64,000 nucleotides of DNA from Gammaproteobacteria bacterium HGW-Gammaproteobacteria-1 (GTDB taxonomy: Bacteria; Pseudomonadota; Gammaproteobacteria; Thiohalomonadales; Thiohalomonadaceae), in assembly GCA_002840095.1 (NCBI GenBank), contig PGZL01000003.1, forward strand, positions 1 through 64,000, in the 5' to 3' direction. The position numbers and the translations under genes are program-made. This document shows, piece after piece, positions 7,527-16,565 of the stretch (position 1 is its first letter; every line of letters starts with the position of its first letter). The notes beneath the pieces are model-generated. The model was not told the DNA's origin, did no database searches, and saw nothing but the letters and a program-made list of their open reading frames with translations.

Positions 7527-8363
7527 ATGCGGATTTGTTACTTGAGTGTCGTGTGTTGGAAAAGACGTTATGACAGGGGTTGCAGAACGTCTATCTGTTT
7601 TTTATTAACAGCGATATTGCTCGCTACGGTAGTGCCCTACGCAATGGCAGATGTTAGGTCTTCCTATAATGAAGACATTAGGATGGTTTTTATGTTGGAG
7701 CAAAGTGGGCGTGTGCAGGAGGCTATAACGCTGTGGGAAAAAATGGATAACAAGTACTCCAGCGTAAGTGATGGAAGATATGAGGATGAGCTTGGGAAGC
7801 TATATGCTCGGCACAGCAATTATGAGGCTGCCGAGAAAGTTTTTCACAAAGGTTTAAGCAAATCCACAAAATACACAGGAGTGTATTACTCTCTTTTTCT
7901 TTTGTTGCTCCAAAGCGAACGTCTTGATGAGGCGATTGCTTTGGTAGACAAAGGGTTTGTAAGGTTCGGGCGATGGCCCGAAGGTCACTTGGCTAAAGCT
8001 CAATTGGCGCTTAAAAAAGGAGAGTACGAAAAGAGTATAGTGGAGGCGAAAGAGGCACTTAAATATGCTGAATATTTCCCGGCTATATATAACGTAGCCT
8101 ACGCGAATTTTAAGCTTGGCCGATACGGTGATTCAGCAGAGGTTTATGGGGATTTGCTTAAAAAAGATCCCGCCTTTTCTATTGATCGAGACGGGGTGGT
8201 TATGTATGCACTATCACTTGCTCACACGCGTCGATACAAAGAGGCCATTGATGCCCTAAAGAATCTAGAAAAACATGGTGTAACTGATGGTGATATTAAG
8301 ATACTAACGAGTGAGATAGAAGATTTTATGGCAAAAGCCGAGAAACGGGGGCAGTACCCTTAA
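7527..8363 (+). CDS. TPR-repeat protein with N-terminal signal/anchor
   Basis: About 278 residues. A hydrophobic segment (ICFLLTAILLATVVPYAMA) suggests export or membrane anchoring. The rest is helical with at least four tetratricopeptide-like repeats, including YEAAEKVFHKGLSKSTKYTG and RYKEAIDALKNLEKHG, so protein-protein scaffolding is likely. I prefer ATG 7527 after a G-rich ribosome-binding site over ATG 7494, which lies in the tandem repeat. Low GC content groups it with the accessory island. Confidence 0.65.
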   Translation: MRICYLSVVCWKRRYDRGCRTSICFLLTAILLATVVPYAMADVRSSYNEDIRMVFMLEQSGRVQEAITLWEKMDNKYSSVSDGRYEDELGKLYARHSNYEAAEKVFHKGLSKSTKYTGVYYSLFLLLLQSERLDEAIALVDKGFVRFGRWPEGHLAKAQLALKKGEYEKSIVEAKEALKYAEYFPAIYNVAYANFKLGRYGDSAEVYGDLLKKDPAFSIDRDGVVMYALSLAHTRRYKEAIDALKNLEKHGVTDGDIKILTSEIEDFMAKAEKRGQYP

Positions 8364-8506
8364 ATTGACCCCTTAAATTTGTGAGGAAGGGGGGCGATAC
8401 CGGTGGACAACATTTCGGAGCGCCTAATTAGGGAATCGGCTCATTTCAAGTAGGCAGCGGGCGCCTGCGAATTCATCGCAAGCAGGTTTGGATTGGGTGT
8501 CCAGGT

Positions 8507-9547
8507 ATGGGGTTCCTCGTGAGGTTGTTGTGTATGCGTTCTGTAATTCTATTTCTGTGCATGGCCGGATTCATGCCGGTTCTGGGGGCGTCCGAAGGGG
8601 GCGATACGCTGCGGCAGCGGCTGAAGGAGCGGGTGTTGGAGCGGCAGCAGGAGCGGGCAGATGCCGGGGCCCGTTCAGATGCCGGCGGCTCGATTGCCGG
8701 GGCGGGTGATTACGCGTTCAACATGAAACACGGCGGCCTGGAGCGCATGTATCGGGTTCACGTGCCCAGGAGCTATGTTCCGGGTAAGCCGGTGCCGCTG
8801 GTGTTTGCCTTGCACGGCGGCGGCGGAAACATGGATTACCAGGCCACCGACGAGTACTACGGTCTCATCAGCAAGTCGGAGCGCGAGGGTTTTGTCGTCG
8901 TGTTCCCCAACGGCTACAGCCGGTTGCGCAGCGGCAAGTTTGCGACCTGGAACGCCGGCAATTGCTGCGGCGGGGCGCGCGACGAGAATGTGGACGACGT
9001 CGGGTTCATTCGGCAGGTTGTGGACGACGTGGCGGGCCGGGTGAATGTCGATCGCGGGCGGATTTACGCCACCGGCATGTCGAACGGCGGCCTGATGTCC
9101 TATCGCTTGGCCTGTGAGATGTCCGACGTGTTTTCCGCCATCGCGCCGGTGGCGGGTACCGACAACACGCGGGCATGCAGCCCCGCTCGTGCCGTGTCGG
9201 TGCTGCATATCCACGCCAGGAACGATACGCACGTGCTGTTCGACGGCGGCGCCGGTCCGGGGGCGCGCGACAAGTCCAAGGTGACGGATTTTACGTCGGT
9301 GCCTGCCACGGTGGCCAAATGGGTCGGGCTGAACGGCTGCAACTCCACGCCGCGCCGTGTTCTGGACAAGCACGGTGTCTATTGCGAGGTGTATGCGCCG
9401 TGCAGGGACAAGGCGGAGGTCCAGTTGTGCGTCACCGAGAGCGGCGGCCATTCCTGGCCCGGCGGCCACAAGCCGCGCGGCGACGAGGCACCGTCGCAGG
9501 CCATCTCGGCCAACGACGTGATGTGGGAGTTCTTTACCCGCCATTGA
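8507..9547 (+). CDS. Secreted PHB depolymerase/feruloyl esterase-like hydrolase (LpqC family)
   Basis: 346 residues. An N-terminal signal peptide (VILFLCMAGFMPVLGA) precedes a low-complexity Arg/Gln/Gly linker and an alpha/beta hydrolase domain. The oxyanion motif VFALHGGGGN, the nucleophile elbow GMSNGG and a late His in ESGGHSWPGG form the expected catalytic set of the polyhydroxybutyrate depolymerase/esterase group. The substrate is not decidable from sequence: short-chain polyester or acylated polysaccharide. An internal ATG at 8534 is an alternative start. GC content is back to chromosomal level. Confidence 0.85.
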   Translation: MGFLVRLLCMRSVILFLCMAGFMPVLGASEGGDTLRQRLKERVLERQQERADAGARSDAGGSIAGAGDYAFNMKHGGLERMYRVHVPRSYVPGKPVPLVFALHGGGGNMDYQATDEYYGLISKSEREGFVVVFPNGYSRLRSGKFATWNAGNCCGGARDENVDDVGFIRQVVDDVAGRVNVDRGRIYATGMSNGGLMSYRLACEMSDVFSAIAPVAGTDNTRACSPARAVSVLHIHARNDTHVLFDGGAGPGARDKSKVTDFTSVPATVAKWVGLNGCNSTPRRVLDKHGVYCEVYAPCRDKAEVQLCVTESGGHSWPGGHKPRGDEAPSQAISANDVMWEFFTRH

Positions 9548-9652
9548 GGCATGCGGCGGCATGCTCTTTCATGGCCCCATCCCTGTAACCTTTCCCTGAA
9601 GCGGCTACATTTGCTGTGAACGGCGCCCGGCAATCGGGGCCGGACTGGGGGC

Positions 9653-10048
9653 ATGGCGATGAGCATGGGGCTGGAACTGTATGAATCGCGCGTCAACCGG
9701 GTGGACCATGCCGACGGCGTGGTGACGCTGCATTTTTCCCACGCTGCCATCTATAACGCCAAGGGGGCGCCGGGGCAGGACCCGGGCACCACCTGGAGCC
9801 AGGAGGCGGTGATGTCGCTGGCCGATGCGACGGTAAGCTCGCCGGGGCCGACGCTGCCCAATATGATCGCCGACGGCTTTCTGGAGACGGACGGCGAGCG
9901 TTACGAAGTCATTCCGCTGCCGCTGGGGGAGCGGAGGGCCGGGCATATACACCTGGAGTTCGCCGACGGCAGCGTGCTGGATGCACACGGCAGCCATCCT
10001 GCCGTCGCCCTGCTGGGCAATGCCATCCGGTTGGAGGATTTCCAGTAG
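9653..10048 (+). CDS. Conserved hypothetical protein
   Basis: 131 residues, no signal peptide or membrane segment. It contains HFSHAAIYNAKGAPGQDPGT and a second conserved-looking block GHIHLEFADGSVLDAHG. Several in-frame ATG codons (9653, 9659, 9665) leave the start uncertain. No functional family recognised. It stands alone between the esterase gene and a repeat-rich gap. Confidence 0.6.
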   Translation: MAMSMGLELYESRVNRVDHADGVVTLHFSHAAIYNAKGAPGQDPGTTWSQEAVMSLADATVSSPGPTLPNMIADGFLETDGERYEVIPLPLGERRAGHIHLEFADGSVLDAHGSHPAVALLGNAIRLEDFQ

Positions 10049-10384
10049 GCCTGGAAAATGTGGGTCGGGCTTCAGCCCGACGACGCGGCCTAATCCTGCC
10101 GCCATTGTCGGGCTGAAGCCCGCCCCACGATACGGTGTTTCTGCGCGCCAGGAGCAAGTGGCAGGCGCGGCGGGCACGGCCCGCCCTATGGCTGGGTGCA
10201 TAGCTGTGGAGGCACACGGCCGGGATATGGGAAAACCTTGCTCTCGCCAAGCACGCCAAGTGCGCCAAGAAAACCACCCTGGTTTTGACTTCTTTGCGTG
10301 CTTCGCGTCTTGGCGAGAGCCCACTTCTTCAATCGGGCGGCCCCGGCAGGCGCGGCGGGCACGGCCCGCCCTATGGCTTACTCT
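10049..10384. repeat. Repeat-filled intergenic region
   Basis: 10,060-10,126 is a hairpin of GTCGGGCTTCAGCCCGAC-type units. A 34-base direct repeat (core GGCACGGCCCGCCCTATGG) ends near 10,192 and again near 10,378. 10,240-10,320 forms an inverted pair CTCTCGCCAAGCACGCCAAG / CTTCGCGTCTTGGCGAGAG. No gene seen. Confidence 0.75.
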
Positions 10385-11791
10385 TCAGCTGAATATTCCC
10401 TGCATCCACCAGCGTCCGTCGGCGCTGTCCCGATAGATCCACAGGCGCTGTCCCGCCGCCGTGGCGGCGACGAAATAATCGCGCACGGCATCGCGGCCGT
10501 CCCACCAGCCGGTTTCGATACGCTCCGGCCCGCGCAGCAGGCGCAGATTGTGTGCTTCCTGCGCCTGCGGTGCGGCCAGCAGCGCGAGGGGGCGATTGCC
10601 GTCGGCAGCGGCGGGCGGGGATGACGGGGCGCCGGGCGTTGTCTCCTGCCAGCGCTGTTCCGGGCGGTGGTCGGCATTCAGCTGTACACCGATCACGGCA
10701 TCGCTGCCGAGGCGGGCGCGCAGGCGTTCGACGAGGACGGCCCAGTCGCCGCTCCCGCGGGTTGCGTCGCCGAACAGTTCGGGTTCGGTCCTGTCGAGGT
10801 CGGGGAAACGTTCGGCGTACAGGGCGAGGGCTTCCGCCGGTGCGGGCAGTTCAAAGCGGTCCAGGCGTTCGCGCAGCAGCGCGAGCAGATGGGCGGCGTC
10901 GCGCGAGGCCTGCACCAGGCCGAGGCTGATCAGGCTGGCTGCACGTCCGTGATGCTCCAGGTGCAGACGCAGTTCCTGCACCCCGGCGTTTTTGGCGCGC
11001 AGCAGGCCGGTCAGTTCCAGCAGCAGGCGGCGGATGGGAAACAGCAGGGCTTCTATGTTTTCCACGTCCGCCGGCAGCGCGATGCGCGCGGCGAAGCTTG
11101 CCGGCGGCGTGTAGCCCGGGCGCGGATCGGGCAGCAGGCCGAAGGCGCGATCCAGCTGGATGAGGAGGTCCGGCGTCAGGCGGCGGGCGAGGCCGCCGCG
11201 CGGCAGGCGCAGGCAGTCGCCGAGAGTGGCGAGGCCGAGGCCGTGCAGGGCGTGCAGGGTTTGCTCTTTCACTTCCAGCAGTTCGATGGGCAGCGGGTGC
11301 AGGCGGCGGGTCAGTTCCGCGCGATCCGGCGCCGGCCGTGCATCGCCGGCACGGGCCAGCAGCCAGGCGCCTAGGGGCGTGGGAGCGATGCCGAGTTTCG
11401 GGTGATAGCCGAGGTCGCGCAGGCCGGCGGCGATGGCTTCCTGCAAGGCGGCGAGGCCGCCGAACAGGTTGAGGCTGCCGCCGATCTCCAGCAGCAGGCC
11501 GGTGGGCGCGTGCAGGCTGATCTGCGAGGTGTACTGGCCGGCCCAGGCGGCGAGGTTTTCCAGTGCCGCCTGTTCGGCGGCAGGGTCGCGCGGCTGTGTC
11601 GCCAGTTCGCCGCAGAGCGAGCGGGCCGCGCTCAGGGGCATGCCGCGCTTGATGCCGGCCGCGGCGGCAGCGCGGTTGCGGGCATGCACGACGGGACGGT
11701 TGGCGGGGCCGTCGACCACTATGAAGGGCTGCACGCTGGGGCCGAACAGCTCCAGGGCGAGGTGGGGGAGGTGGATGGCGAGCCAGAGCAT
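10385..11791 (-). CDS. imuB: ImuB, Y-family polymerase homologue lacking catalytic acids
   Basis: 468 residues with Y-family polymerase architecture. The catalytic acidic motifs are replaced: the first is WLAIHLPHLAL and the second LLLEIGGSLNLFGG. This is typical of ImuB, which bridges DnaE2 to the beta clamp and does not synthesise DNA itself. It starts at ATG 11,791, just below a LexA-like box at 11,806-11,821. In most genomes imuA-imuB-dnaE2 are adjacent; here imuB is separated from imuA by a CBS-domain gene and a repeat block. Confidence 0.9.
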   Translation of the reverse strand: MLWLAIHLPHLALELFGPSVQPFIVVDGPANRPVVHARNRAAAAAGIKRGMPLSAARSLCGELATQPRDPAAEQAALENLAAWAGQYTSQISLHAPTGLLLEIGGSLNLFGGLAALQEAIAAGLRDLGYHPKLGIAPTPLGAWLLARAGDARPAPDRAELTRRLHPLPIELLEVKEQTLHALHGLGLATLGDCLRLPRGGLARRLTPDLLIQLDRAFGLLPDPRPGYTPPASFAARIALPADVENIEALLFPIRRLLLELTGLLRAKNAGVQELRLHLEHHGRAASLISLGLVQASRDAAHLLALLRERLDRFELPAPAEALALYAERFPDLDRTEPELFGDATRGSGDWAVLVERLRARLGSDAVIGVQLNADHRPEQRWQETTPGAPSSPPAAADGNRPLALLAAPQAQEAHNLRLLRGPERIETGWWDGRDAVRDYFVAATAAGQRLWIYRDSADGRWWMQGIFS

Positions 11792-11805
11792 GGGTATATC
11801 CGAAA

Positions 11806-11821
11806 GTGTACGGATATACAG
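11806..11821 (-). promoter_or_regulatory. Probable LexA box upstream of imuB
   Basis: On the minus strand this reads CTGT-ATATCCGT-ACAC, one mismatch from CTGT-N8-ACAG. It lies 15 bases before the imuB start, where it would block transcription. Confidence 0.65.
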
Positions 11822-11991
11822 TATAGCCGGTATTGGTAAGGGCCGCCCTGCCCAGGGTCATCATGCCTGCGGGAAGAAAGGCGAAGGGGGGCACCGCGCT
11901 CCGCCCCTCCTGCGGATTCGCGTCCAGGCAAAACAAAACCGCCGCCCCGGTTACCCGGAGCGGCGGTCAGGGAATCGCGGTGAACAGGTGC

Positions 11992-12453
11992 TTATTCGGG
12001 GGTGCAGCGCATCTTGGCAACGCTGGAGTGGAAGATTGCCTTGTGGATGTCGCCCAGGCTGAGCATGCCGACCAGCTTGTCGCCCTCGGCCACCGGGATG
12101 CGGCGGAAGCGGTGGCGCACCATCAGGGCGGCGGCACGCAGGGCATGCATGTCGGGGGAGACGGTGATGACGTTGCGGGCCATCAGATCGGAAACCTTAA
12201 GCTTCACCAGATCCTTGTACTGCCCCTGCATGTCGTCCAGCTTCATGGCGGCGGTGCCTTCCATGTATTCCTCGATGGAGGGAAACAGACGATCCAGCAC
12301 GTCCTTCTCGGCGACGAAGCCGACCAGCTTGCCGTCTTCCACCACGGGCAGGCCGCTGAAACGGTAGAGGCACATCAGCGAGGAGACTTCCAGCATGCTT
12401 GTCTCCGGATCGACGCTACGCACGGTACGGCTCATGACATCTTTGACCAGCAT
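11992..12453 (-). CDS. CBS-domain protein
   Basis: 153 residues made of two tandem CBS motifs: MLVKDVMSRTVRSVDPETSM at the start and VSDLMARNVITVSPDMHAL near the middle, each followed by a conserved RFSGLPVVEDGKLVGF / RFRRIPVAEGDKLVGM strand pair. Stand-alone CBS pairs bind adenine nucleotides and sense energy state; the partner is unknown. ATG 12,453 is preceded by GGAGAG. It interrupts the usual imuA-imuB adjacency. Confidence 0.85.
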   Translation of the reverse strand: MLVKDVMSRTVRSVDPETSMLEVSSLMCLYRFSGLPVVEDGKLVGFVAEKDVLDRLFPSIEEYMEGTAAMKLDDMQGQYKDLVKLKVSDLMARNVITVSPDMHALRAAALMVRHRFRRIPVAEGDKLVGMLSLGDIHKAIFHSSVAKMRCTPE

Positions 12454-12949
12454 GTTCTCTCTCCGCAATTTTGCTACGCCCAGTGTGGTAATTGGCGTTG
12501 TTGATGGGGTGAATCGAGTTTGCACAGGCGCACGGTGCAGGCGCAAGGGGCATTTGTGTATGGGGTTATAAAAGGGAATGCGAGTTTCGGGTTGCGAGTT
12601 TCGGGTTTCGAAGCAGAGACGGCAGCGGTAACGTCGCGCCTCTTGCCCGTCATGTTTCCGTTCATAGGTTAGTTCTTAAGCAGGATGTGTAGAGGAAAGT
12701 CCCCTCGCCCTCCGGGAGAGGGACAGGGTGAGGGGATTTAAACAGGCAAATGCATGATATTTTGATCCCCTCACCCCAGCCCTGGGTCGAATGTTCCCGA
12801 CACGACCAACCGACTACATCCATGTAGTCGTCTCCCTAGGGTAGAGGGGGCAAAAACGTTAAGAACGAACCCATGTATTTGCGTTAAATCAGTTTGGCGT
12901 TCCACACACGCCATCATTCCCGAAACCCGCAACTCGCAACTCGAAACTC
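12454..12949. repeat. Repeat-rich gap between imuA and the CBS gene
   Basis: Contains family E units (about 12,700-12,850) around a GACTACATCCATGTAGTC hairpin, and an outer inverted pair: GAGTTTCGGGTTGCGAGTTTC near 12,582-12,610 against its near-complement at 12,916-12,948. The outer pair brackets the block. No gene seen. Confidence 0.7.
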
Positions 12950-13612
12950 CTAACGGGCGAGCAGGAGCGGGGCAGTGTTCCAGCCGCCGCGGCGTTTGAG
13001 TGCGTGTATCCGCAAGCCGCCGGCGGCGGGTGCGAGTTCCAGGCGCAGGGCGGCGGGGGAGGCGTCGGCGGCGGCGCGGCGCGGGCGATAGAGCACGGCG
13101 AGGGCGTTACCGGTTTCGGCGGCCAGTTGCAGGCGGCGCAGGGCGCGGTGGTCGGCGCGGGTGGGCCAGCCGAGCACGGCGCCGCAGACGCCGGAGCGCA
13201 GGCTTTGCTCCATGGCCCACAGCGCGTCGGCTTCGTTGTCCGGGCGCAGCCATAGGAAACGGGCCAGATCGATGCCGGCGGCGGCCAGGGCCGGGGCGTA
13301 GGGGATGTGGGGCGGGGCGACGAAGGCGATCCAGCGTTCTCGCGACAGGGCGGCGAGGGAAGGCAGCAGCAGGCTGACCTCGCCGATGCCCTGGCTGTCC
13401 GTCAGCAGTTCGGTGAGGGCGCCTTGCGGCCAGCCGCCGATGGCTGCGTCCAGGGCGGCATGGCCGGTGGGCAGCACGTGATCGGATGCGGCGTGGGTGC
13501 CGCCGCGCCAGATATCGCTGCGTTGCAGCAAATCATCCAGCCCGCCGGGCCTGCCGCCGTCTGCGCGGACGGCCGGCGGTTCGGTGGCGGGGCGGTGAAG
13601 GACGTGGGCCAT
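12950..13612 (-). CDS. imuA: ImuA, RecA-like translesion synthesis accessory protein
   Basis: 220 residues with a RecA/SulA-like fold (LPTGHAALDAAIGGWPQG). The P-loop is degenerate (TDSQGIGEVS lacks the Walker Lys), as in ImuA proteins, which support the DnaE2/ImuB mutasome. It starts two bases after the lexA stop, so both are almost certainly one transcript driven from the lexA promoter. Confidence 0.85.
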   Translation of the reverse strand: MAHVLHRPATEPPAVRADGGRPGGLDDLLQRSDIWRGGTHAASDHVLPTGHAALDAAIGGWPQGALTELLTDSQGIGEVSLLLPSLAALSRERWIAFVAPPHIPYAPALAAAGIDLARFLWLRPDNEADALWAMEQSLRSGVCGAVLGWPTRADHRALRRLQLAAETGNALAVLYRPRRAAADASPAALRLELAPAAGGLRIHALKRRGGWNTAPLLLAR

Positions 13613-13614
13613 GC

Positions 13615-14220
13615 TTACAGCGATCGGCCGTTGCGGATCACGCCGACGGCGATGCCCTCCAGCGTCAGTTCGTCCTGTTTCAGATCCACCTCGATGGGTT
13701 CGAAGTCCGGGTTCTCGGCGATGAGGCTGACCTTGTTGCCGCGGCGGCGGAAACGCTTCACCGTCACCTCGTCGTTGATGCGCGCCACCACCACCTGGCC
13801 GCTGCGCGCCTCGTGGGTGCGGTGCACGACGAGCAGGTCGCCGTCGAGAATGCCGATGTCCTTCATGCTCATGCCGCGTACGCGCAGCAGGTAGTCGGCG
13901 GGGGGGCTGAACATGCGCGGGTCGACGCGGTAGTGATCGTCGACATGCTGTTCGGCCAGGATGGGCGAGCCGGCGGCGACGCGGCCCACCACCGGCAGGC
14001 CTTCGATGTTTTGTTTGAGGCGGATGCCGCGCGAGGCGCCGGGCACCATTTCGATCGCTCCCTTGCGGGCCAGGGCGCGCAGGTGTTGCTCGGCGGCGTT
14101 GGGTGAGCTGAAGCCGAAGGCCTCGGCAATTTCCACCCGGGTGGGTGGCATGCCGGTTTCTTCCAGCGTCTGACGGATCAGGTCCAGGATTTCGGCCTGG
14201 CGGGGGGTAAGGTCACTCAT
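13615..14220 (-). CDS. lexA: SOS repressor LexA
   Basis: 201 residues. The N-terminal winged helix ([19 protein letters not shown], recognition region [13 protein letters not shown]) is followed by the S24 autoprotease domain with the Ala-Gly cleavage site ([11 protein letters not shown]), the nucleophile Ser in RGMSMKDIG and the general-base Lys in [13 protein letters not shown] 14,220 gives the standard N-terminus; further upstream codons would cross its own operator. It heads the lexA-imuA operon. Confidence 0.95.
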   Translation of the reverse strand: MSDLTPRQAEILDLIRQTLEETGMPPTRVEIAEAFGFSSPNAAEQHLRALARKGAIEMVPGASRGIRLKQNIEGLPVVGRVAAGSPILAEQHVDDHYRVDPRMFSPPADYLLRVRGMSMKDIGILDGDLLVVHRTHEARSGQVVVARINDEVTVKRFRRRGNKVSLIAENPDFEPIEVDLKQDELTLEGIAVGVIRNGRSL

Positions 14221-14242
14221 GGGTATGCCTCGCTCGGTTCTG

Positions 14243-14258
14243 CTGTGATTATATACAG
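14243..14258 (-). promoter_or_regulatory. LexA box of the lexA-imuA operon
   Basis: CTGT-GATTATAT-ACAG matches the gammaproteobacterial LexA consensus at all eight fixed positions and lies 22 bases upstream of the lexA start, indicating autoregulation. Confidence 0.9.
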
Positions 14259-14377
14259 CAAAGGGACGGAATGCGCGAGTGTGTTTCCCGTGGGAATGGC
14301 TCTGCCGCGACAGGGGCTCCGCCTGATTCGGCATCCATCGCGCCACAGGCGCTCCCGCAGATAGGGAGGGGCGCGCT

Positions 14378-14393
14378 TGTCGCGTTTGCGACA
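14378..14393 (+). promoter_or_regulatory. NifA upstream activator sequence for nifV
   Basis: TGT-CGCGTTTGCG-ACA, an exact TGT-N10-ACA site about 80 bases ahead of the sigma-54 promoter. Confidence 0.8.
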
Positions 14394-14465
14394 ATCGTCC
14401 TGCCACCGTCCCACATGCCCGTGGATGCGCATTCTTAAGTTATTGAAATAACACAAAACTCACGC

Positions 14466-14481
14466 TGGCACAGGGCTTGCT
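14466..14481 (+). promoter_or_regulatory. Sigma-54 promoter of nifV
   Basis: TGGCAC-AGGGC-TTGCT, a consensus -24/-12 element, 26 bases before the nifV start codon. Confidence 0.9.
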
Positions 14482-14506
14482 CAAGCACTAATAACAGGAG
14501 CAAGCC

Positions 14507-15628
14507 ATGAACCCACGCCCCCTCATCATCGACGACACCACCCTGCGCGACGGCGAACAGACCGCCGGTGTGGCCTTCTCCCTGGAGGAGAAGCTGGCCA
14601 TCGCCCGGGCGCTGGACGGCATCGGGGTGCCGGAGCTGGAGGTGGGCATCCCTGCCATGGGCGCCGAGGAGCGTGCCGGCATCAGCGCCCTGGCGTCGCT
14701 CGGGCTGGCGGCCCACCTGCTGGTGTGGGCGCGCATGCGCGACGATGACCTCGGACTGTGCCGCGACCTCGGCGTGCACATGGTCGATCTCTCCATCCCG
14801 GTCTCCGATCAGCAGATCGCCCGCAAGCTGGGCCGCGACCGCGCCTGGGTGCTGGCCAACATCGAACGCTGCGTGCCGCGTGCGCTGGAGCTGGGGCTGG
14901 AGGTGTGCGTCGGCGGCGAGGATGCCTCGCGTGCCGATGACGAATTCCTGATTCAGGTGGCGGAGACGGCGCAGGCCGCCGGCGCGCGCCGCTTCCGCTT
15001 CGCCGACACCCTCGGTGTGCTTGATCCCTTTGCCGTGTACGAGCGCATCGGCCGTTTGAGCCGTGCGGTGGACCTTGATATCGAAATGCACGCCCACGAC
15101 GACCTGGGGCTGGCCACCGCCAATACTCTCGCCGCGGTGCGCGCCGGTGCCACGCATGTAAACACCACCGTCAACGGCCTCGGCGAGCGCGCCGGCAACG
15201 CCGCGCTGGAAGAGGTGGCGGTGGCCCTGCGCTGCCTGCACGGCATCGACAGCGGCGTCGAGCTGCGCGGCATCGGCGCGGTGTCGCAGCTGGTGGCCGA
15301 AGCCTCGGGCCGGCCACTGCCCTGGCAGAAGAGCGTGGTGGGCGAGGGCGTGTTCACCCACGAGTCCGGCATCCACGTCGACGGCCTGCTCAAGGACCCG
15401 CGCAACTACCAGGGATTCGACCCGGCGCTGCTCGGCCGCGTCCATCGCCTGGTGCTGGGCAAACATTCCGGCAGCCACGGCGTGATGCGCGGCTACGCCG
15501 AGATCGGCATCCGTCTGAGCGAGGAACAGGCCCAGCAGCTGCTGCCGCAGATTCGCGCCTTCGCCGTGCAGTACAAGCGTGCGCCGGAAGCGGTGGAGCT
15601 GGAACAGATTTACCGCGCTTGCATGTAG
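14507..15628 (+). CDS. nifV: Homocitrate synthase NifV
   Basis: 373 residues, a TIM-barrel acyltransferase that condenses acetyl-CoA with 2-oxoglutarate to homocitrate, the organic ligand of FeMo-cofactor. The signature DDTTLRDGEQTAGVAFS is at residues 9-25; the metal-binding HAHDDLG and NTTVNGLGERAGNA follow. GGAGCAAGCC precedes ATG 14,507. It is the first gene of the nifV-cysE-orf-nifWZM operon. Confidence 0.95.
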   Translation: MNPRPLIIDDTTLRDGEQTAGVAFSLEEKLAIARALDGIGVPELEVGIPAMGAEERAGISALASLGLAAHLLVWARMRDDDLGLCRDLGVHMVDLSIPVSDQQIARKLGRDRAWVLANIERCVPRALELGLEVCVGGEDASRADDEFLIQVAETAQAAGARRFRFADTLGVLDPFAVYERIGRLSRAVDLDIEMHAHDDLGLATANTLAAVRAGATHVNTTVNGLGERAGNAALEEVAVALRCLHGIDSGVELRGIGAVSQLVAEASGRPLPWQKSVVGEGVFTHESGIHVDGLLKDPRNYQGFDPALLGRVHRLVLGKHSGSHGVMRGYAEIGIRLSEEQAQQLLPQIRAFAVQYKRAPEAVELEQIYRACM

Positions 15629-15638
15629 CTGAATAAAT

Positions 15639-15765
15639 GTAGGGTGCGCACCGCGCACCGGCGATGTCGAGCGAAGGCAATGGTGCGCAATGCGCACCCT
15701 AAGTTGAAGCCGGTGCATGGGTCATAGATCGAAGGGCAGTTGTAGGGTGTGCACCGCGCACCAGG
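15639..15765. repeat. Family B hairpin repeats
   Basis: GTAGGGTGCGCACCGCGCAC (15,639-) pairs with GGTGCGCAATGCGCACCCTA (15,681-15,702). A further half-copy stands at 15,741-15,763, directly before cysE. Other copies: 19,441-19,505, 24,281-24,365 and 41,991-42,055. Confidence 0.85.
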
Positions 15766-15787
15766 CGCTAGCAAAACGGAGGCAACG

Positions 15788-16564
15788 ATGAACAGTGCAG
15801 AGTTGGCCATCAACGAAGTCGTTGTACCCGCACCGGGTCTGTTCGCCCTGTGGCGCGAGGACATCGCCTGCGTGTTCGAGCGCGACCCGGCGGCGCGCAA
15901 CCGCTTTGAAGTATTGACCACCTATCCCGGCGTGCACGCCATCATGCTGCACCGCGTGGCGCACCGGCTATGGTCTCGCGGTTGGCGCTACGCGGCGCGC
16001 CTGCTGGCCTTCATGGTGCGCCTCACCACCAACATCGACATCCATCCCGGCGCGCAGATCGGCCGCCGCTTCTTCATCGATCACGGCGCCGGTGTGGTCA
16101 TCGGCGAGACCGCCATCGTCGGCGACGACTGTACGCTGTACCACGGCGTCACCCTGGGCGGCACCAGCTGGAACAAGGGCCGCCGCCATCCGCAGCTGGG
16201 CAACGGCGTGCTGGTCGGCGCCGGCGCCAAGATCCTCGGCGCCATCCACCTGGACGACGGCGTGCGCGTCGGCGCCAATTCGGTGGTGGTGCAGGACGTG
16301 CCGGCGGGGCGCACCGTGGTGGGCATTCCCGGCCGCATCGTGCGGGCGCGCACCACGCGTAGCCGCAACGTCTACGGCATCGACCTCGATCATCACCTGA
16401 TCCCCGATCCGGTGGGGCGCGCCATCGGCTGCCTGATGGAGCGCATCGATTTCCTGGAAAAGAAGCTGGCCGCCATGCCCGACGGCGCCTGCGGCGACTG
16501 CGCCGACGGCGGCAGCTGCGAAGCCCATGTATTCGACAACGACGGACCCAACGCAAAGCTCTGA
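15788..16564 (+). CDS. nifP: Serine O-acetyltransferase, nif-linked paralogue (CysE/NifP)
   Basis: 258 residues. A short helical N-terminal domain precedes a left-handed beta helix of hexapeptide repeats with the catalytic region [12 protein letters not shown] and GVTLGGTSW. It makes O-acetylserine for cysteine, boosting sulfur supply for Fe-S clusters during nitrogen fixation. Its place between nifV and nifW matches the Azotobacter nif-specific cysE1/nifP. The Cys-rich tail ([10 protein letters not shown]) is unusual. ATG 15,788 is chosen because the upstream frame is repeat B. Confidence 0.9.
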   Translation: MNSAELAINEVVVPAPGLFALWREDIACVFERDPAARNRFEVLTTYPGVHAIMLHRVAHRLWSRGWRYAARLLAFMVRLTTNIDIHPGAQIGRRFFIDHGAGVVIGETAIVGDDCTLYHGVTLGGTSWNKGRRHPQLGNGVLVGAGAKILGAIHLDDGVRVGANSVVVQDVPAGRTVVGIPGRIVRARTTRSRNVYGIDLDHHLIPDPVGRAIGCLMERIDFLEKKLAAMPDGACGDCADGGSCEAHVFDNDGPNAKL

Positions 16565-16565
16565 C

